A DNA stretch of 64,000 nt from Streptomyces cadmiisoli (GTDB lineage: Bacteria > Actinomycetota > Actinomycetes > Streptomycetales > Streptomycetaceae): positions 1,240,001 through 1,304,000 of the forward strand of contig NZ_CP030073.1 in the NCBI RefSeq assembly GCF_003261055.1, in the 5' to 3' direction. Position numbers and translations under genes: made by a program. Shown here piece by piece: positions 1-8,225 of this stretch. A model generated the notes under the pieces. That model made no database searches and was not told where the DNA came from. It saw only the letters and a list, made by a program, of their open reading frames with translations. How positions within the stretch are numbered: the stretch's first letter is position 1; the number at the start of each line of letters is the position of its first letter.

Positions 1-1
1 G

Positions 2-163
2 GGCGGCGATGTGATCCACTACCAGGACGGCAACAACCGCACCGACGTGCCGGTTCGGTTCCTCGTCACCATGATGTGCGAGCCGGGCAAGCCCATGCTC
101 GTCCTCGTCGACGAGGAAGAGCTGGAACAACGCAAGGACCGGCGGGCTCCGCGCCCCGCCTGA
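2..163 (+). CDS. C-terminal end of a cupin-like protein (partial, 5' end outside window)
   Basis: The frame is open from the left edge to a TGA at 161-163 and gives 53 residues. The visible part reads GGDVIHYQDGNNR followed by VPVRFLVTMMCEPGKP, then an acidic tail ending DRRAPRPA. The G-D-x-x-H-Y turn followed by a hydrophobic strand is typical of the end of a small cupin barrel (inference). The substrate cannot be told from this fragment. It runs toward the DeoR gene, which lies on the opposite strand. Confidence 0.5.
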   Translation, partial: GGDVIHYQDGNNRTDVPVRFLVTMMCEPGKPMLVLVDEEELEQRKDRRAPRPA

Positions 164-257
164 GACTCCGTCCGCCTCCGGCTCGGAAGGCGCCGGCCGG
201 CCGCCCTCCGAGCCGGCACCCGGGCGGTGCACGGCGACCGGTGCGGAGGGCCCCGGG

Positions 258-1019
258 TCATACCGTCATGACATCCGTGCCGGCCGCTCTGATCGCCTCG
301 ATCTCGTCCCGCGGTGCCGACGCGTCGGTGACGAGGGTGTGCAGCGCGGTGACGGGGGCGACGAACGCGTGGGCGGTGCGGGAGAGTTTGCCGCCCTCGG
401 TCGCGGCGACGACCCGTCCGGCCGAATTGATCGCCGCCTGTTTGACGGCGGCGTCGTCGAGGTCGTAGGCGGTCAGTCCCTGCCCCGCGGTCAGGCCGCA
501 GCAGCCGATGACCGCGGTGTCGAACCGCAGGGCCGTCAGCGAGGAGAGCGTGAGGGGACCCGTCAGGGCTCCTTCGCCCGGCCGGGGGCGCCCGCCGGGC
601 ACGAGGAGCGTGGTGCTGCCCGTGCTCTCGGCGAGGATGTGGACGGACTGGAGTGACAGCGGCATCACGCTCACCCGTCGGCCGCGCAGCTCCCGGGCGA
701 CGGCCAGGCAGGTGGTTCCGCTGTCGAGCACCACCGTCTCCCCGTCGGCGATCAGCGAGGCGACGCTCGCCGCGATGCGCTCCTTGACCTCGACGCCCTC
801 GCGCACCCGCAGCGAGAACGGGGGTTCCTCGCCGCGCAGGAGCAGGCTGCGCGCTCCGCCGCGGACACGCTCCAGCACGCCCTGGGCGGCAAGGGCCTCC
901 AGGTCGCGGCGGACGGTCATCTCCGAAGCGCCGGTGAGGCCGGCCAGTTCACCGACGCTGAGGCTGCCCGCCTCGCGCACGGCGTCGGCGATCTGCCTGA
1001 GGCGGTCTGCGTTACCCAT
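258..1019 (-). CDS. DeoR/GlpR-family transcriptional regulator
   Basis: 253 residues, the usual DeoR length. The N-terminal winged helix (about 5-55) contains SVGELAGLTGASEMTVRRDL, a good match to the family recognition helix. The C-terminal DeoRC sugar-phosphate sensor begins near residue 75 and has the phosphate-binding loop LDSGTT at about 98-103. Family members usually repress sugar or nucleoside genes and are released by a phosphorylated sugar. The gene is divergent from an MFS transporter with 90 bp between starts, so that transporter is the likely target (inference). The effector is unknown. Confidence 0.9.
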   Translation of the reverse strand: MGNADRLRQIADAVREAGSLSVGELAGLTGASEMTVRRDLEALAAQGVLERVRGGARSLLLRGEEPPFSLRVREGVEVKERIAASVASLIADGETVVLDSGTTCLAVARELRGRRVSVMPLSLQSVHILAESTGSTTLLVPGGRPRPGEGALTGPLTLSSLTALRFDTAVIGCCGLTAGQGLTAYDLDDAAVKQAAINSAGRVVAATEGGKLSRTAHAFVAPVTALHTLVTDASAPRDEIEAIRAAGTDVMTV

Positions 1020-1048
1020 GGCGGCGATTGAACACCACCCCCCTAACG

Positions 1049-1094
1049 AACAGCAATCTTGTGAGAAACGTGACTTTCAAACATGATTTCTGTT
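1049..1094. promoter_or_regulatory. Imperfect inverted repeat between DeoR gene and MFS gene
   Basis: AACAGCAAT (1049-1057) and ATTTCTGTT (1086-1094) form an inverted repeat matching at 8 of 9 positions. It sits in the divergent spacer and covers the probable MFS promoter. It is a candidate operator for the adjacent DeoR protein, inferred from position and symmetry only. Confidence 0.3.
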
Positions 1095-1103
1095 CGGTAT
1101 GTT
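1075..1103 (+). promoter_or_regulatory. Possible promoter of the MFS gene, giving a leaderless transcript
   Basis: A -10-like TATGTT lies at 1098-1103 with a weak -35 (TTTCAA) 17 bp upstream. The expected transcription start is at or next to the ATG at 1110, which has no Shine-Dalgarno sequence, so the message may be leaderless. Leaderless mRNAs are common in actinomycetes. Confidence 0.35.
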
Positions 1104-1109
1104 CGCCGC

Positions 1110-2276
1110 ATGGATCAGAAACTGCGCGCCGCCCGGGTGGCGACCTTCACGTACTTCATCCTCAACGGCACCCTGCTGGGGATGTGGGTCGTGCAGATCC
1201 CACCCGCCGAGGAACGCGTCGGCGTGAGCCACGCCGTGCTGGGCGGCTTCCTGGTCCTGCTCGGGCTCGGCGCGTTCGTCGGCATGCAACTGGCCGGCCC
1301 GCTCGCCGACCGGCTCGGCACCCGCACCGTCCTGCCGGCGTCCGCCCTGCTGTGCAGCGCTTCCCTGGCACTGCCCGGACTCGCGGCGGACGCCTGGACC
1401 CTCGCCGCGGCCCTGATCGTCTTCGGCTTCGGCAACGGCTGTCTCGACGTGAGCATGAACGCCCATGCCGTCCAGGTCGAGAAGGCCTACGGCCGGCCCG
1501 TGATGTCCGCCTTCCACGCCACGTTCTCCGTCGGCGGTGTACTCGCGGCCCTCGCCGGCGCCGCCGCCGCGAGCCGGGGCTGGACGCCCGCGGCGACCCT
1601 CGGCACGGCCGCGGTCCTCGGCATGGCGGTCTCCGTCGGCGCGGCCCGCCGTCTGCTGCCCGCCGGACCCGGACCGCGGGTGGACCAGCAGCCCGCCGCG
1701 AACGAGCCGGAGAAGCGCACCACCACCGGCCGCATCTGGGTGCTGGCCGTCCTGGCGCTGATGATCATGCTGTGCGAAGGCGTCGCCAACGACTGGAGCG
1801 CCCTGCACCTGAAGACGATCCTCGGCGCCTCCGACAGCACCGCGGCCCTCGCCTACGGCACCTTCGCCGCGGCCATGACCGTCGGCCGCCTCCTCGCCGA
1901 CCGCGTCTCCGCCCGTTTCGGTCCCGCCGCGATCCTGCGCCACGGCGCCGCGGTCGCCGCCATCGGCATCACCGCCGTCGCCCTCTCCCCCTGGATCCCG
2001 GTCGCCCTCGCGGGGTGGGCGCTGTTCGGCGCCGGACTGTCCGGCTGCGTCCCCCAGCTGTTCAGCGCGGCCGGCCACGCCGACGAAGGAGCGGCCGGCG
2101 CCAATGTCTCCCGGGTGGCGGGCCTCGGCTATCTCGGCATGCTCGCCGGTCCCGCCGTCATCGGCTGGCTGACCCGGCTGATCCCGCTCAACCTCACCTT
2201 CTTCCTCCCCGCGGCCTGTTGCGTCGCCGCGGCCGCGGCAGCCGGAGTCCTGCGCCCCCGCGCCCGGGTTTCGTAG
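1110..2276 (+). CDS. MFS transporter, YbjJ/FucP-like
   Basis: 388 residues from the ATG at 1110, starting MDQKLRAARVATF; an upstream ATG at 1083 is in frame but lies inside the promoter region. The sequence is a regular series of hydrophobic helices with a charged break near residue 200, as in 12-helix major facilitator proteins. GPLADRLGTR between helices 2 and 3 is the MFS loop signature. The segment around MSAFHATFSVGGVLAALAG is typical of the YbjJ-like sugar/drug-efflux branch. Divergent pairing with a DeoR regulator suggests a sugar-related substrate (inference). It acts in the cytoplasmic membrane. Confidence 0.85.
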   Translation: MDQKLRAARVATFTYFILNGTLLGMWVVQIPPAEERVGVSHAVLGGFLVLLGLGAFVGMQLAGPLADRLGTRTVLPASALLCSASLALPGLAADAWTLAAALIVFGFGNGCLDVSMNAHAVQVEKAYGRPVMSAFHATFSVGGVLAALAGAAAASRGWTPAATLGTAAVLGMAVSVGAARRLLPAGPGPRVDQQPAANEPEKRTTTGRIWVLAVLALMIMLCEGVANDWSALHLKTILGASDSTAALAYGTFAAAMTVGRLLADRVSARFGPAAILRHGAAVAAIGITAVALSPWIPVALAGWALFGAGLSGCVPQLFSAAGHADEGAAGANVSRVAGLGYLGMLAGPAVIGWLTRLIPLNLTFFLPAACCVAAAAAAGVLRPRARVS

Positions 2277-2469
2277 CAGCGCACGCCCACCGACCGCCCG
2301 GGCGGCACGCGCCTGACCCCCGTGCCGCCCGGGCCGACCCGGGGAACCCCGTGGGTCCGTGCGGAACGGACGTGCCGGACCCGCGACGGCCGGATCAGCC
2401 GAGGACGCGGGGCAGATTCGCGGCGAGCGGGCCGGGCCGCTCCGTCTCCGCGCCGCTCGCCGCGCGGCG

Positions 2470-2600
2470 GCCGGATGGCACACCAGGTCCCGCACCAGCA
2501 GGCGGCACAGCCGGAGGGCTGTTCGACGTCCTCGTCCGGCAGCTCGGCGACCGCCGTCCGCAACGCCGCCCAGGAGCGTGAGAACAGATCCACGTCGGCA
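2470..2600 (-). pseudogene. Frameshifted remnant of a mycothiol-dependent maleylpyruvate isomerase N-domain (DinB-like) protein
   Basis: Reading leftward from about 2599, one frame gives ADVDLFSRSWAALRTAVAEL, ending EDVEQPSGCA. The expected continuation (LVRDLVCH) is found only in another frame, from about 2500 to 2474. Compared with the family's usual GCAGWLVRDLVCH, a single base appears to be missing near 2500. No later part of the domain can be recognised, so this is a truncated, frameshifted relic. The family match is from memory of the motif. The rest of 2277-2682 is GC-rich and shows no gene. Confidence 0.55.
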
Positions 2601-2682
2601 CGGTGGTGCTGCCGCGACGGCGGACGAGGACGTCCGGCCGGGCGGGCCGGTCCCCGCACTCCGCGGCGGGACCCGCACGGTC

Positions 2683-3603
2683 TCAGCCGGCGGTCGGCTG
2701 CCCGCCGTCGGGCGGGCCCAGCAGAACGTCCGGCAGGTAACCGGAACGGACACCCAGTTCCCATCCGTGCACCTGAACGGCCAGCGCGGCCAGCGCGACC
2801 GTGCCGACCGGCAGCAGGCTCCGGGGAGCCGCGTCGGCCGCCATCTTCTCGCGGTACTGGACGAGACGGCGGGCCAGGGCCTCCTCGAAGGTGGTCCGGT
2901 CGTCCTTCAGCAGGACCCGCAGGAGCCGCTGATCCGGTGTCAGGGGACCTGCCGCATCGAGTCGCCGGACCCCCTCACCGCGCTCGTCGGCGTCCGGCTT
3001 GCACAGCGTCACCGACGGCCGGTCCCGGGGCAGGTGGCCCCGCGCCGGGGTCAGGTAGCCGCACAGGGCGTCCATCTCCGCGAGGCCCGCGGGAGACGAC
3101 CGGGACTCCAGCGGCGAGTACGGCACCCCGTCGCGCACGGCCGGCGCGTAGTCCGTCCGCAGCAGGAGCCCGATCACCCGCTGCTGTTCCCGGACCAGTC
3201 CGCTCACCACGCACAGCGCGAACGCGTCCACCCACGTCACCGTGGTGGGTGCCTGGTCCACGGCGTCCCCGAAGCTGAGGTCCTCGCTGCTCAGCCGTTC
3301 ACCGACGAGGGGGAGGGGCACTTCGAAGTCCCCGTTGGGGAAGGCCCCCAGGCTCAGCACGCCGAGCGCGCACTCCGCCGCCGTCCGCAGGACCGTGCGG
3401 GTGTGGGCCGCGTCGAGGGCGGGGTCGTCGACGGTGCGGGCGGCCACATGGTCGAGGAGTTCGTCTCGCATCTCGCCGAGGCCCTTCAGGGACAGGCCAC
3501 CGTGACGCAGCCAGTGCCAACGGCCCCGCGCCCGGCGGTCGATGTCCTCGGACGCTTCGCGGATCCGCTGCTGACCGACGGTGTGGCGCGCCACTTCGAG
3601 CAC
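2683..3603 (-). CDS. Imm49-family (immunity 49) protein, orphan
   Basis: 306 residues from a GTG at 3603, chosen because AAGGAGG (3613-3619 on the minus strand) sits 9 nt upstream. The protein starts MLEVARHTVGQQRI. The middle, ELLDHVAARTVDDPAL, and the C-terminus, VHGWELGVRSGYLPDVLLG, match the pattern of the Streptomyces Imm49 family, a polymorphic-toxin immunity group. It has no signal peptide or membrane segment, so it should be cytoplasmic. No toxin gene is visible on either side. In Streptomyces such genes are often orphan, so a role other than immunity is possible. Confidence 0.75.
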   Translation of the reverse strand: MLEVARHTVGQQRIREASEDIDRRARGRWHWLRHGGLSLKGLGEMRDELLDHVAARTVDDPALDAAHTRTVLRTAAECALGVLSLGAFPNGDFEVPLPLVGERLSSEDLSFGDAVDQAPTTVTWVDAFALCVVSGLVREQQRVIGLLLRTDYAPAVRDGVPYSPLESRSSPAGLAEMDALCGYLTPARGHLPRDRPSVTLCKPDADERGEGVRRLDAAGPLTPDQRLLRVLLKDDRTTFEEALARRLVQYREKMAADAAPRSLLPVGTVALAALAVQVHGWELGVRSGYLPDVLLGPPDGGQPTAG

Positions 3604-3884
3604 GGTGGTGGTCCTCCTTGATCCTCGCCGTGCGCGGCACGCTACCAACGGCCCGGGTCACGGCGCACACATCGGGCGAAGGGCGACCGGCCGGGCGCTG
3701 TCGCCCCACGAGGAATACGTGCAGGTCAACGGAAGATCACCGACCGGTCTCGGCGGGCCGTCTCCGTGGCCGCTTCGAGACGCATCCGCAACACCCCGTG
3801 TCGCACGTTCCGGGACCCCGCGACGTCACAGTCACAGAAGTGGACGTCCGCGGGGATCGACGTCAACGAACCTAGGAGGCACCC

Positions 3885-5456
3885 ATGTTGAAGCGGCACG
3901 GCACACGAGGGCCGCGTGGCACGCTGCTCGCGCTCACCGCGCTGACCGCGGTCGGCGGCCTGCTGCTCACCGGCTGCGGTGCGAACGACAGCAACAGCGA
4001 CGGCACAAGCCACGCCGCGGACCGCAGCGGGCGCGACTCCGGATTCCCCGCTCCACCGGGGCCGGCGCCCGCACCCGACGGCAGCCAGGAAAACGGCGAA
4101 CAGCGCGGCGACACGGACTCCCGCGAGTTCGCACCCGCACCCGACCACCTGTCCACCTTCGCCCTCGACGTCGACACGGCCTCCTACGGCTACGCCCGCC
4201 GCGTCATCCGGGACGGCAGGCTGCCCGACCCGTCGACAGTCCGCCCGGAGGAGTTCGTCAACAGCTTCCGCCAGGACTACGAACGCCCCGGCGGTGACGG
4301 CTTCACGGTGACCGTCGACGGCGCCCGCACCGACGCGGCGGACTGGTCCCTGGTCCGTGTGGGTCTGGCCACGCGCGCGGCCGAGCGGTCCGGGGAACGC
4401 CCGCCCGCCGCGCTGACCTTCGTCATCGACATCTCCGGCTCCATGGCCGAACCCGGACGCCTGGACCTGGCCCAGGAGTCCTTGTCCGTGATGACGGACC
4501 GGCTGCGCGACGACGACTCCGTCGCGATCGTCACCTTCAGCGACGAGGCCGAGACCGTGCTGCCGATGACGCGCCTCGACGGCAACCGCGGTGAGATCCA
4601 CGCCGCCATCGACAGCCTGGAGCCGATGCAGTCCACCAACCTAGGCGCCGGCGTCGAGACCGGGTACGCCACCGCGGTCGAGGGCCTGCGCGACGGTGCC
4701 ACCAACCGCGTGGTCCTCGTCTCCGACGCCCTTGCCAACACCGGGGACACCGACCCCGACACGATTCTGGAGCGGATCGCCGCCGAACGCCGCGAGCACG
4801 GCATCACCCTCTTCGGCGTCGGCGTCGGCAGCGACTACGGCGACGCTCTGATGGAGCGCCTCGCCGACAAGGGCGACGGCCACACCGTCTATGTGTCCGG
4901 ACCCGAGGACGCCCGCGAGGTCTTCTGCGAACAACTGCCGCGGAACATCGAACTGACCGCCCGCGACGCCAAGGCGCAGGTCGCCTTCGACCCGGGGACG
5001 GTCGCCGAGTTCCGCCTCGTCGGCTACGACAACCGCAGCGTGGCCGACGAGGACTTCCGCAACGACCGCGTCGACGGCGGCGAGGTCGGCCCCGGCCACA
5101 CCGTCACGGCCCTGTACGCGGTCCGCACCGAGCCCGGCGCCGAGGGTCACCTGGCCACCGCCACCGTCCGCTGGCTCGACCCCGACACCCGCGCGCCGCA
5201 CGAGGAGTCCGGCGACCTGGAGGCCCGCTCCCTCGACGATTCCGTGTGGAGCGCCGGTCACGGACTGCGGATCGCGTCCACGGCCGCCTACTTCGCCGAC
5301 GCCCTGCGCTCCCCCGACCACCGCTACGGCTCGCTCCCCGGCGCGCCGAGCCTGGGCGAACTCTCCGAACGGGCCTACGAGTTGGCCTCGCGCACGGAGG
5401 ACGAGGAGGTGCGCCGGCTGGCCGAGGCGATCAGCGCGGCGAACCGTCTGGACTGA
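3885..5456 (+). CDS. YfbK-like von Willebrand factor A lipoprotein
   Basis: 523 residues with a GGAGG site 7 nt before the ATG. A lipoprotein signal ends in LLLTGC (Cys about 28), so the protein is predicted to be membrane-anchored outside the cell, followed by a Gly/Pro/Asp-rich linker. The YfbK N-domain is recognisable in LSTFALDVDTASYGYARR near residues 88-105. The vWA domain carries the MIDAS motif DISGSM at about residue 182, with later Thr and Asp positions retained. The C-terminal third fits the DUF3520 region seen in YfbK proteins. Family members are thought to mediate metal-dependent protein contacts; the partner is unknown. Confidence 0.88.
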   Translation: MLKRHGTRGPRGTLLALTALTAVGGLLLTGCGANDSNSDGTSHAADRSGRDSGFPAPPGPAPAPDGSQENGEQRGDTDSREFAPAPDHLSTFALDVDTASYGYARRVIRDGRLPDPSTVRPEEFVNSFRQDYERPGGDGFTVTVDGARTDAADWSLVRVGLATRAAERSGERPPAALTFVIDISGSMAEPGRLDLAQESLSVMTDRLRDDDSVAIVTFSDEAETVLPMTRLDGNRGEIHAAIDSLEPMQSTNLGAGVETGYATAVEGLRDGATNRVVLVSDALANTGDTDPDTILERIAAERREHGITLFGVGVGSDYGDALMERLADKGDGHTVYVSGPEDAREVFCEQLPRNIELTARDAKAQVAFDPGTVAEFRLVGYDNRSVADEDFRNDRVDGGEVGPGHTVTALYAVRTEPGAEGHLATATVRWLDPDTRAPHEESGDLEARSLDDSVWSAGHGLRIASTAAYFADALRSPDHRYGSLPGAPSLGELSERAYELASRTEDEEVRRLAEAISAANRLD

Positions 5457-5466
5457 TCCGGACCCA

Positions 5467-5494
5467 TTGACCTTTCCCTGCCCGCCCGTAAGTT
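5467..5494 (+). promoter_or_regulatory. Putative promoter of the acyl-CoA synthetase gene
   Basis: TTGACC (5467-5472) and TAAGTT (5489-5494) are separated by 16 bp, close to the housekeeping consensus. They lie 58 bp before the ATG at 5552, just after the stop codon of the vWA gene. Confidence 0.45.
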
Positions 5495-5551
5495 GACTGC
5501 GGAGTAAGGACGGATCGCAGCACGTCGGCCTCATCCGGACGGGGAGTCGTC

Positions 5552-7477
5552 ATGGGCGTACGCAGGGATCTGAAACGGGCGAGGCGGCGCACCGACCTGG
5601 CCGCCCGCACCAGGATCGAGACCTTCAGGGACGAGTACGGAGTGGTGCGCGAGGTTCGCGCACCGCCCCTCGCTCCGCGCGCCGAGGACGCCACGACCGC
5701 GGACATCCCCTTCACCAACGCGCTTCAGGCTCCGGACGCCGTGGTCCTGCGCCGCGAGCGCGACGGCGGCCGGCAGTCCGTCACCGCGGCGGCCTTCGCC
5801 GGTGAAGTCGCCTCCGTGGCGAAGGGGTTGATCGCCGCCGGGGTGGAACCGGGCGACCGTGTCGCTGTGATGTCCCGCACCCGCTACGAGTGGACGGTCC
5901 TGGACTTCGCCGTCTGGGCCGCCGGCGGCCAGTCCGTCCCGATCTACGCCACCTCCTCGGCGGAGCAGGTGGAGTGGATCGTCCGCGACTCGGGCGCCCG
6001 TCACGTCGTGACCGAAACCGCCGAGAACACCGCCACGGTCACCACCGCCACGGCCGGCCACCCCCACCCGCCCCGCATCTGGGAACTCGACGCGGCAGCC
6101 CTCGACGACCTCACCGCCCTCGGACGTGAGGTGACCGACGAGGAGGTCACCAAGCGCCGTACCGCGCTGACCCCCGACACGATCGCGACCGTGTGCTACA
6201 CCTCGGGCACCACCGGCCGGCCGAAGGGCTGTGTGCTCACCCACGGCAACCTGCACGCCGAGGCCGCCAACACGGTCGAGCTGCTGCACCCCGTCTTCGA
6301 GGCGGTCACCGGCCGGACGGCCTCCACCCTCCTCTTCCTGCCCCTCGCCCACATCCTCGGCCGCACCCTCCAGATCGCCTGCCTGATGGCCCGTATCGAG
6401 ATCGGTCACTGTCCGAGCATCAAGCCCGACGAACTCCGTCCGGCGCTGCGGGCGTTCCGCCCCACGTTCCTGGTCGGCGTCCCGTACCTGTTCGAGAAGA
6501 TCCACGACACCGGGCGGGCCACGGCCGAGAGGATCGGCCGCGGCGCCTCCTTCGACCGCGCGCATCGCGTCGGGGTCCGCTTCGGCGAGGCCTGTCTCGA
6601 CAAGTTCCTGGGCCGCGGCAGGGGGCCGGGCCCCGGCCTGTACGCCGCGTGGGCCCTGTACGACCTGCTGGTCTACCGTCGTATCCGCAAGGAACTCGGT
6701 GGCCGCACGCGGTACGCGATCAGCGGCGGCTCACCGCTCGACCGCGACCTGAACCTGTTCTTCCACGCGGCCGGGATCATCGTCTACGAGGGCTACGGCC
6801 TGACCGAGACGACGGCCGCCGCCACCATCGTCCCGCCCCTGGGTCCCCGTCCCGGCACCGTGGGCCTGCCCGTGCCCGGCACCGCCGTGCGCATCGCGCA
6901 GGACGGCGAGGTCCTCGTCGAGGGCGGCATCGTCTTCGGCGCGTACTGGAACAACCCGGCGGCCACGGACGCGGTGCTCACCGACGGCTGGTTCGCCACC
7001 GGGGACCTGGGTTCCCTGGACGACGACGGGTACCTCACCATCACGGGCCGCAAGAAGGACATCATCGTCACGTCCGGCGGCAAGAACGTCTCGCCGGCCG
7101 TCCTGGAGGACCGTCTGCGCAGCCGTCCGCCGGTCGGCCAGTGCCTCGTCGTCGGGGACAACCGCCCCTTCGTCGCGGCCCTGGTCGCGCTCGACGCCGA
7201 GGCCGTGGCGCACTGGCTGGCCGTCCGCCGGCTGCCCGCGGACACCCCGATGTCCGAGGTGGTCCGCGACCCGCGGATCCGCGCCGAGGTCCAGAAGGCC
7301 GTCGACCACGCCAACCAGGCGGTCTCCCGCGCGGAGTCGATCCGGGCCTTCACCCTCGTCGAAGGCGACTTCACCGAGGAGAACGGCCTGCTGACCCCGT
7401 CCTTGAAGGTGAAGCGGCACGCGGCGCTGGCGGCGTACGCACGGGAGATCGAGGCGCTCTACGCGCCCTTGAGCTGA
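5552..7477 (+). CDS. Long-chain fatty acid-CoA ligase (AMP-binding family)
   Basis: 641 residues; GGGGAG lies 5 nt before the ATG. All ANL-superfamily core motifs are present: the P-loop YTSGTTGRPKG (about 215-226), EGYGLTETT (about 413-421), the WFATGDLG hinge region and ITGRKKD (about 497). Overall form is that of FadD15-type long-chain acyl-CoA synthetases. These activate fatty acids with ATP to acyl-adenylate and then acyl-CoA, at the cytoplasmic face of the membrane. It stands alone, with a promoter before it and a strong hairpin after it. Confidence 0.92.
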   Translation: MGVRRDLKRARRRTDLAARTRIETFRDEYGVVREVRAPPLAPRAEDATTADIPFTNALQAPDAVVLRRERDGGRQSVTAAAFAGEVASVAKGLIAAGVEPGDRVAVMSRTRYEWTVLDFAVWAAGGQSVPIYATSSAEQVEWIVRDSGARHVVTETAENTATVTTATAGHPHPPRIWELDAAALDDLTALGREVTDEEVTKRRTALTPDTIATVCYTSGTTGRPKGCVLTHGNLHAEAANTVELLHPVFEAVTGRTASTLLFLPLAHILGRTLQIACLMARIEIGHCPSIKPDELRPALRAFRPTFLVGVPYLFEKIHDTGRATAERIGRGASFDRAHRVGVRFGEACLDKFLGRGRGPGPGLYAAWALYDLLVYRRIRKELGGRTRYAISGGSPLDRDLNLFFHAAGIIVYEGYGLTETTAAATIVPPLGPRPGTVGLPVPGTAVRIAQDGEVLVEGGIVFGAYWNNPAATDAVLTDGWFATGDLGSLDDDGYLTITGRKKDIIVTSGGKNVSPAVLEDRLRSRPPVGQCLVVGDNRPFVAALVALDAEAVAHWLAVRRLPADTPMSEVVRDPRIRAEVQKAVDHANQAVSRAESIRAFTLVEGDFTEENGLLTPSLKVKRHAALAAYAREIEALYAPLS

Positions 7478-7516
7478 GCCGCCCGCCGGGCATCGGGCCC
7501 GGGCGGCGGACCGGGC

Positions 7517-7548
7517 CGCGCGGACCCCGGACAAGCGGGGTCCGCGCG
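7517..7548. terminator. Bidirectional terminator hairpin
   Basis: CGCGCGGACCCCG (7517-7529) pairs perfectly with CGGGGTCCGCGCG (7536-7548) around a 6-nt loop. It lies between the convergent ends of the acyl-CoA ligase and Rpf-like genes. There is no U-tract, as is usual in Streptomyces. Confidence 0.75.
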
Positions 7549-7586
7549 AGTCCGCACCGGCGTCGCTCAGGCGCGGGTCCGGGCGC

Positions 7587-7973
<387 letters not shown>

Positions 7974-8102
7974 CTACGTGACACACAGTAGCGCGTTGCG
8001 GCGTGACCAGGTCCCCCGAACGGCTCCCCGCACCACGGAGTGCGCCCCGCCGTCACACCGGCCGACCGACCCGACACGCGGAGTGAAAAGCCCGATGTGA
8101 TC

Positions 8103-8131
8103 TGAAACATACCTGGTCACGGGCATATATG
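8103..8131 (+). promoter_or_regulatory. Possible promoter of the VanW-family gene
   Basis: TGAAAC (8103-8108) and TATATG (8126-8131) are spaced 17 bp apart, in an unusually AT-rich spot of the divergent spacer, about 95 bp before the chosen start at 8226. The -35 match is weak. Confidence 0.3.
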
Positions 8132-8225
8132 TTCATCGCCCAATTATGGGTAGCTTGGGGTGCTTGCCCTGAGCACACAGTCGTGCCATCGGCCGCACCG
8201 TCCCCTCGACCCGTCCTGGAGACCC

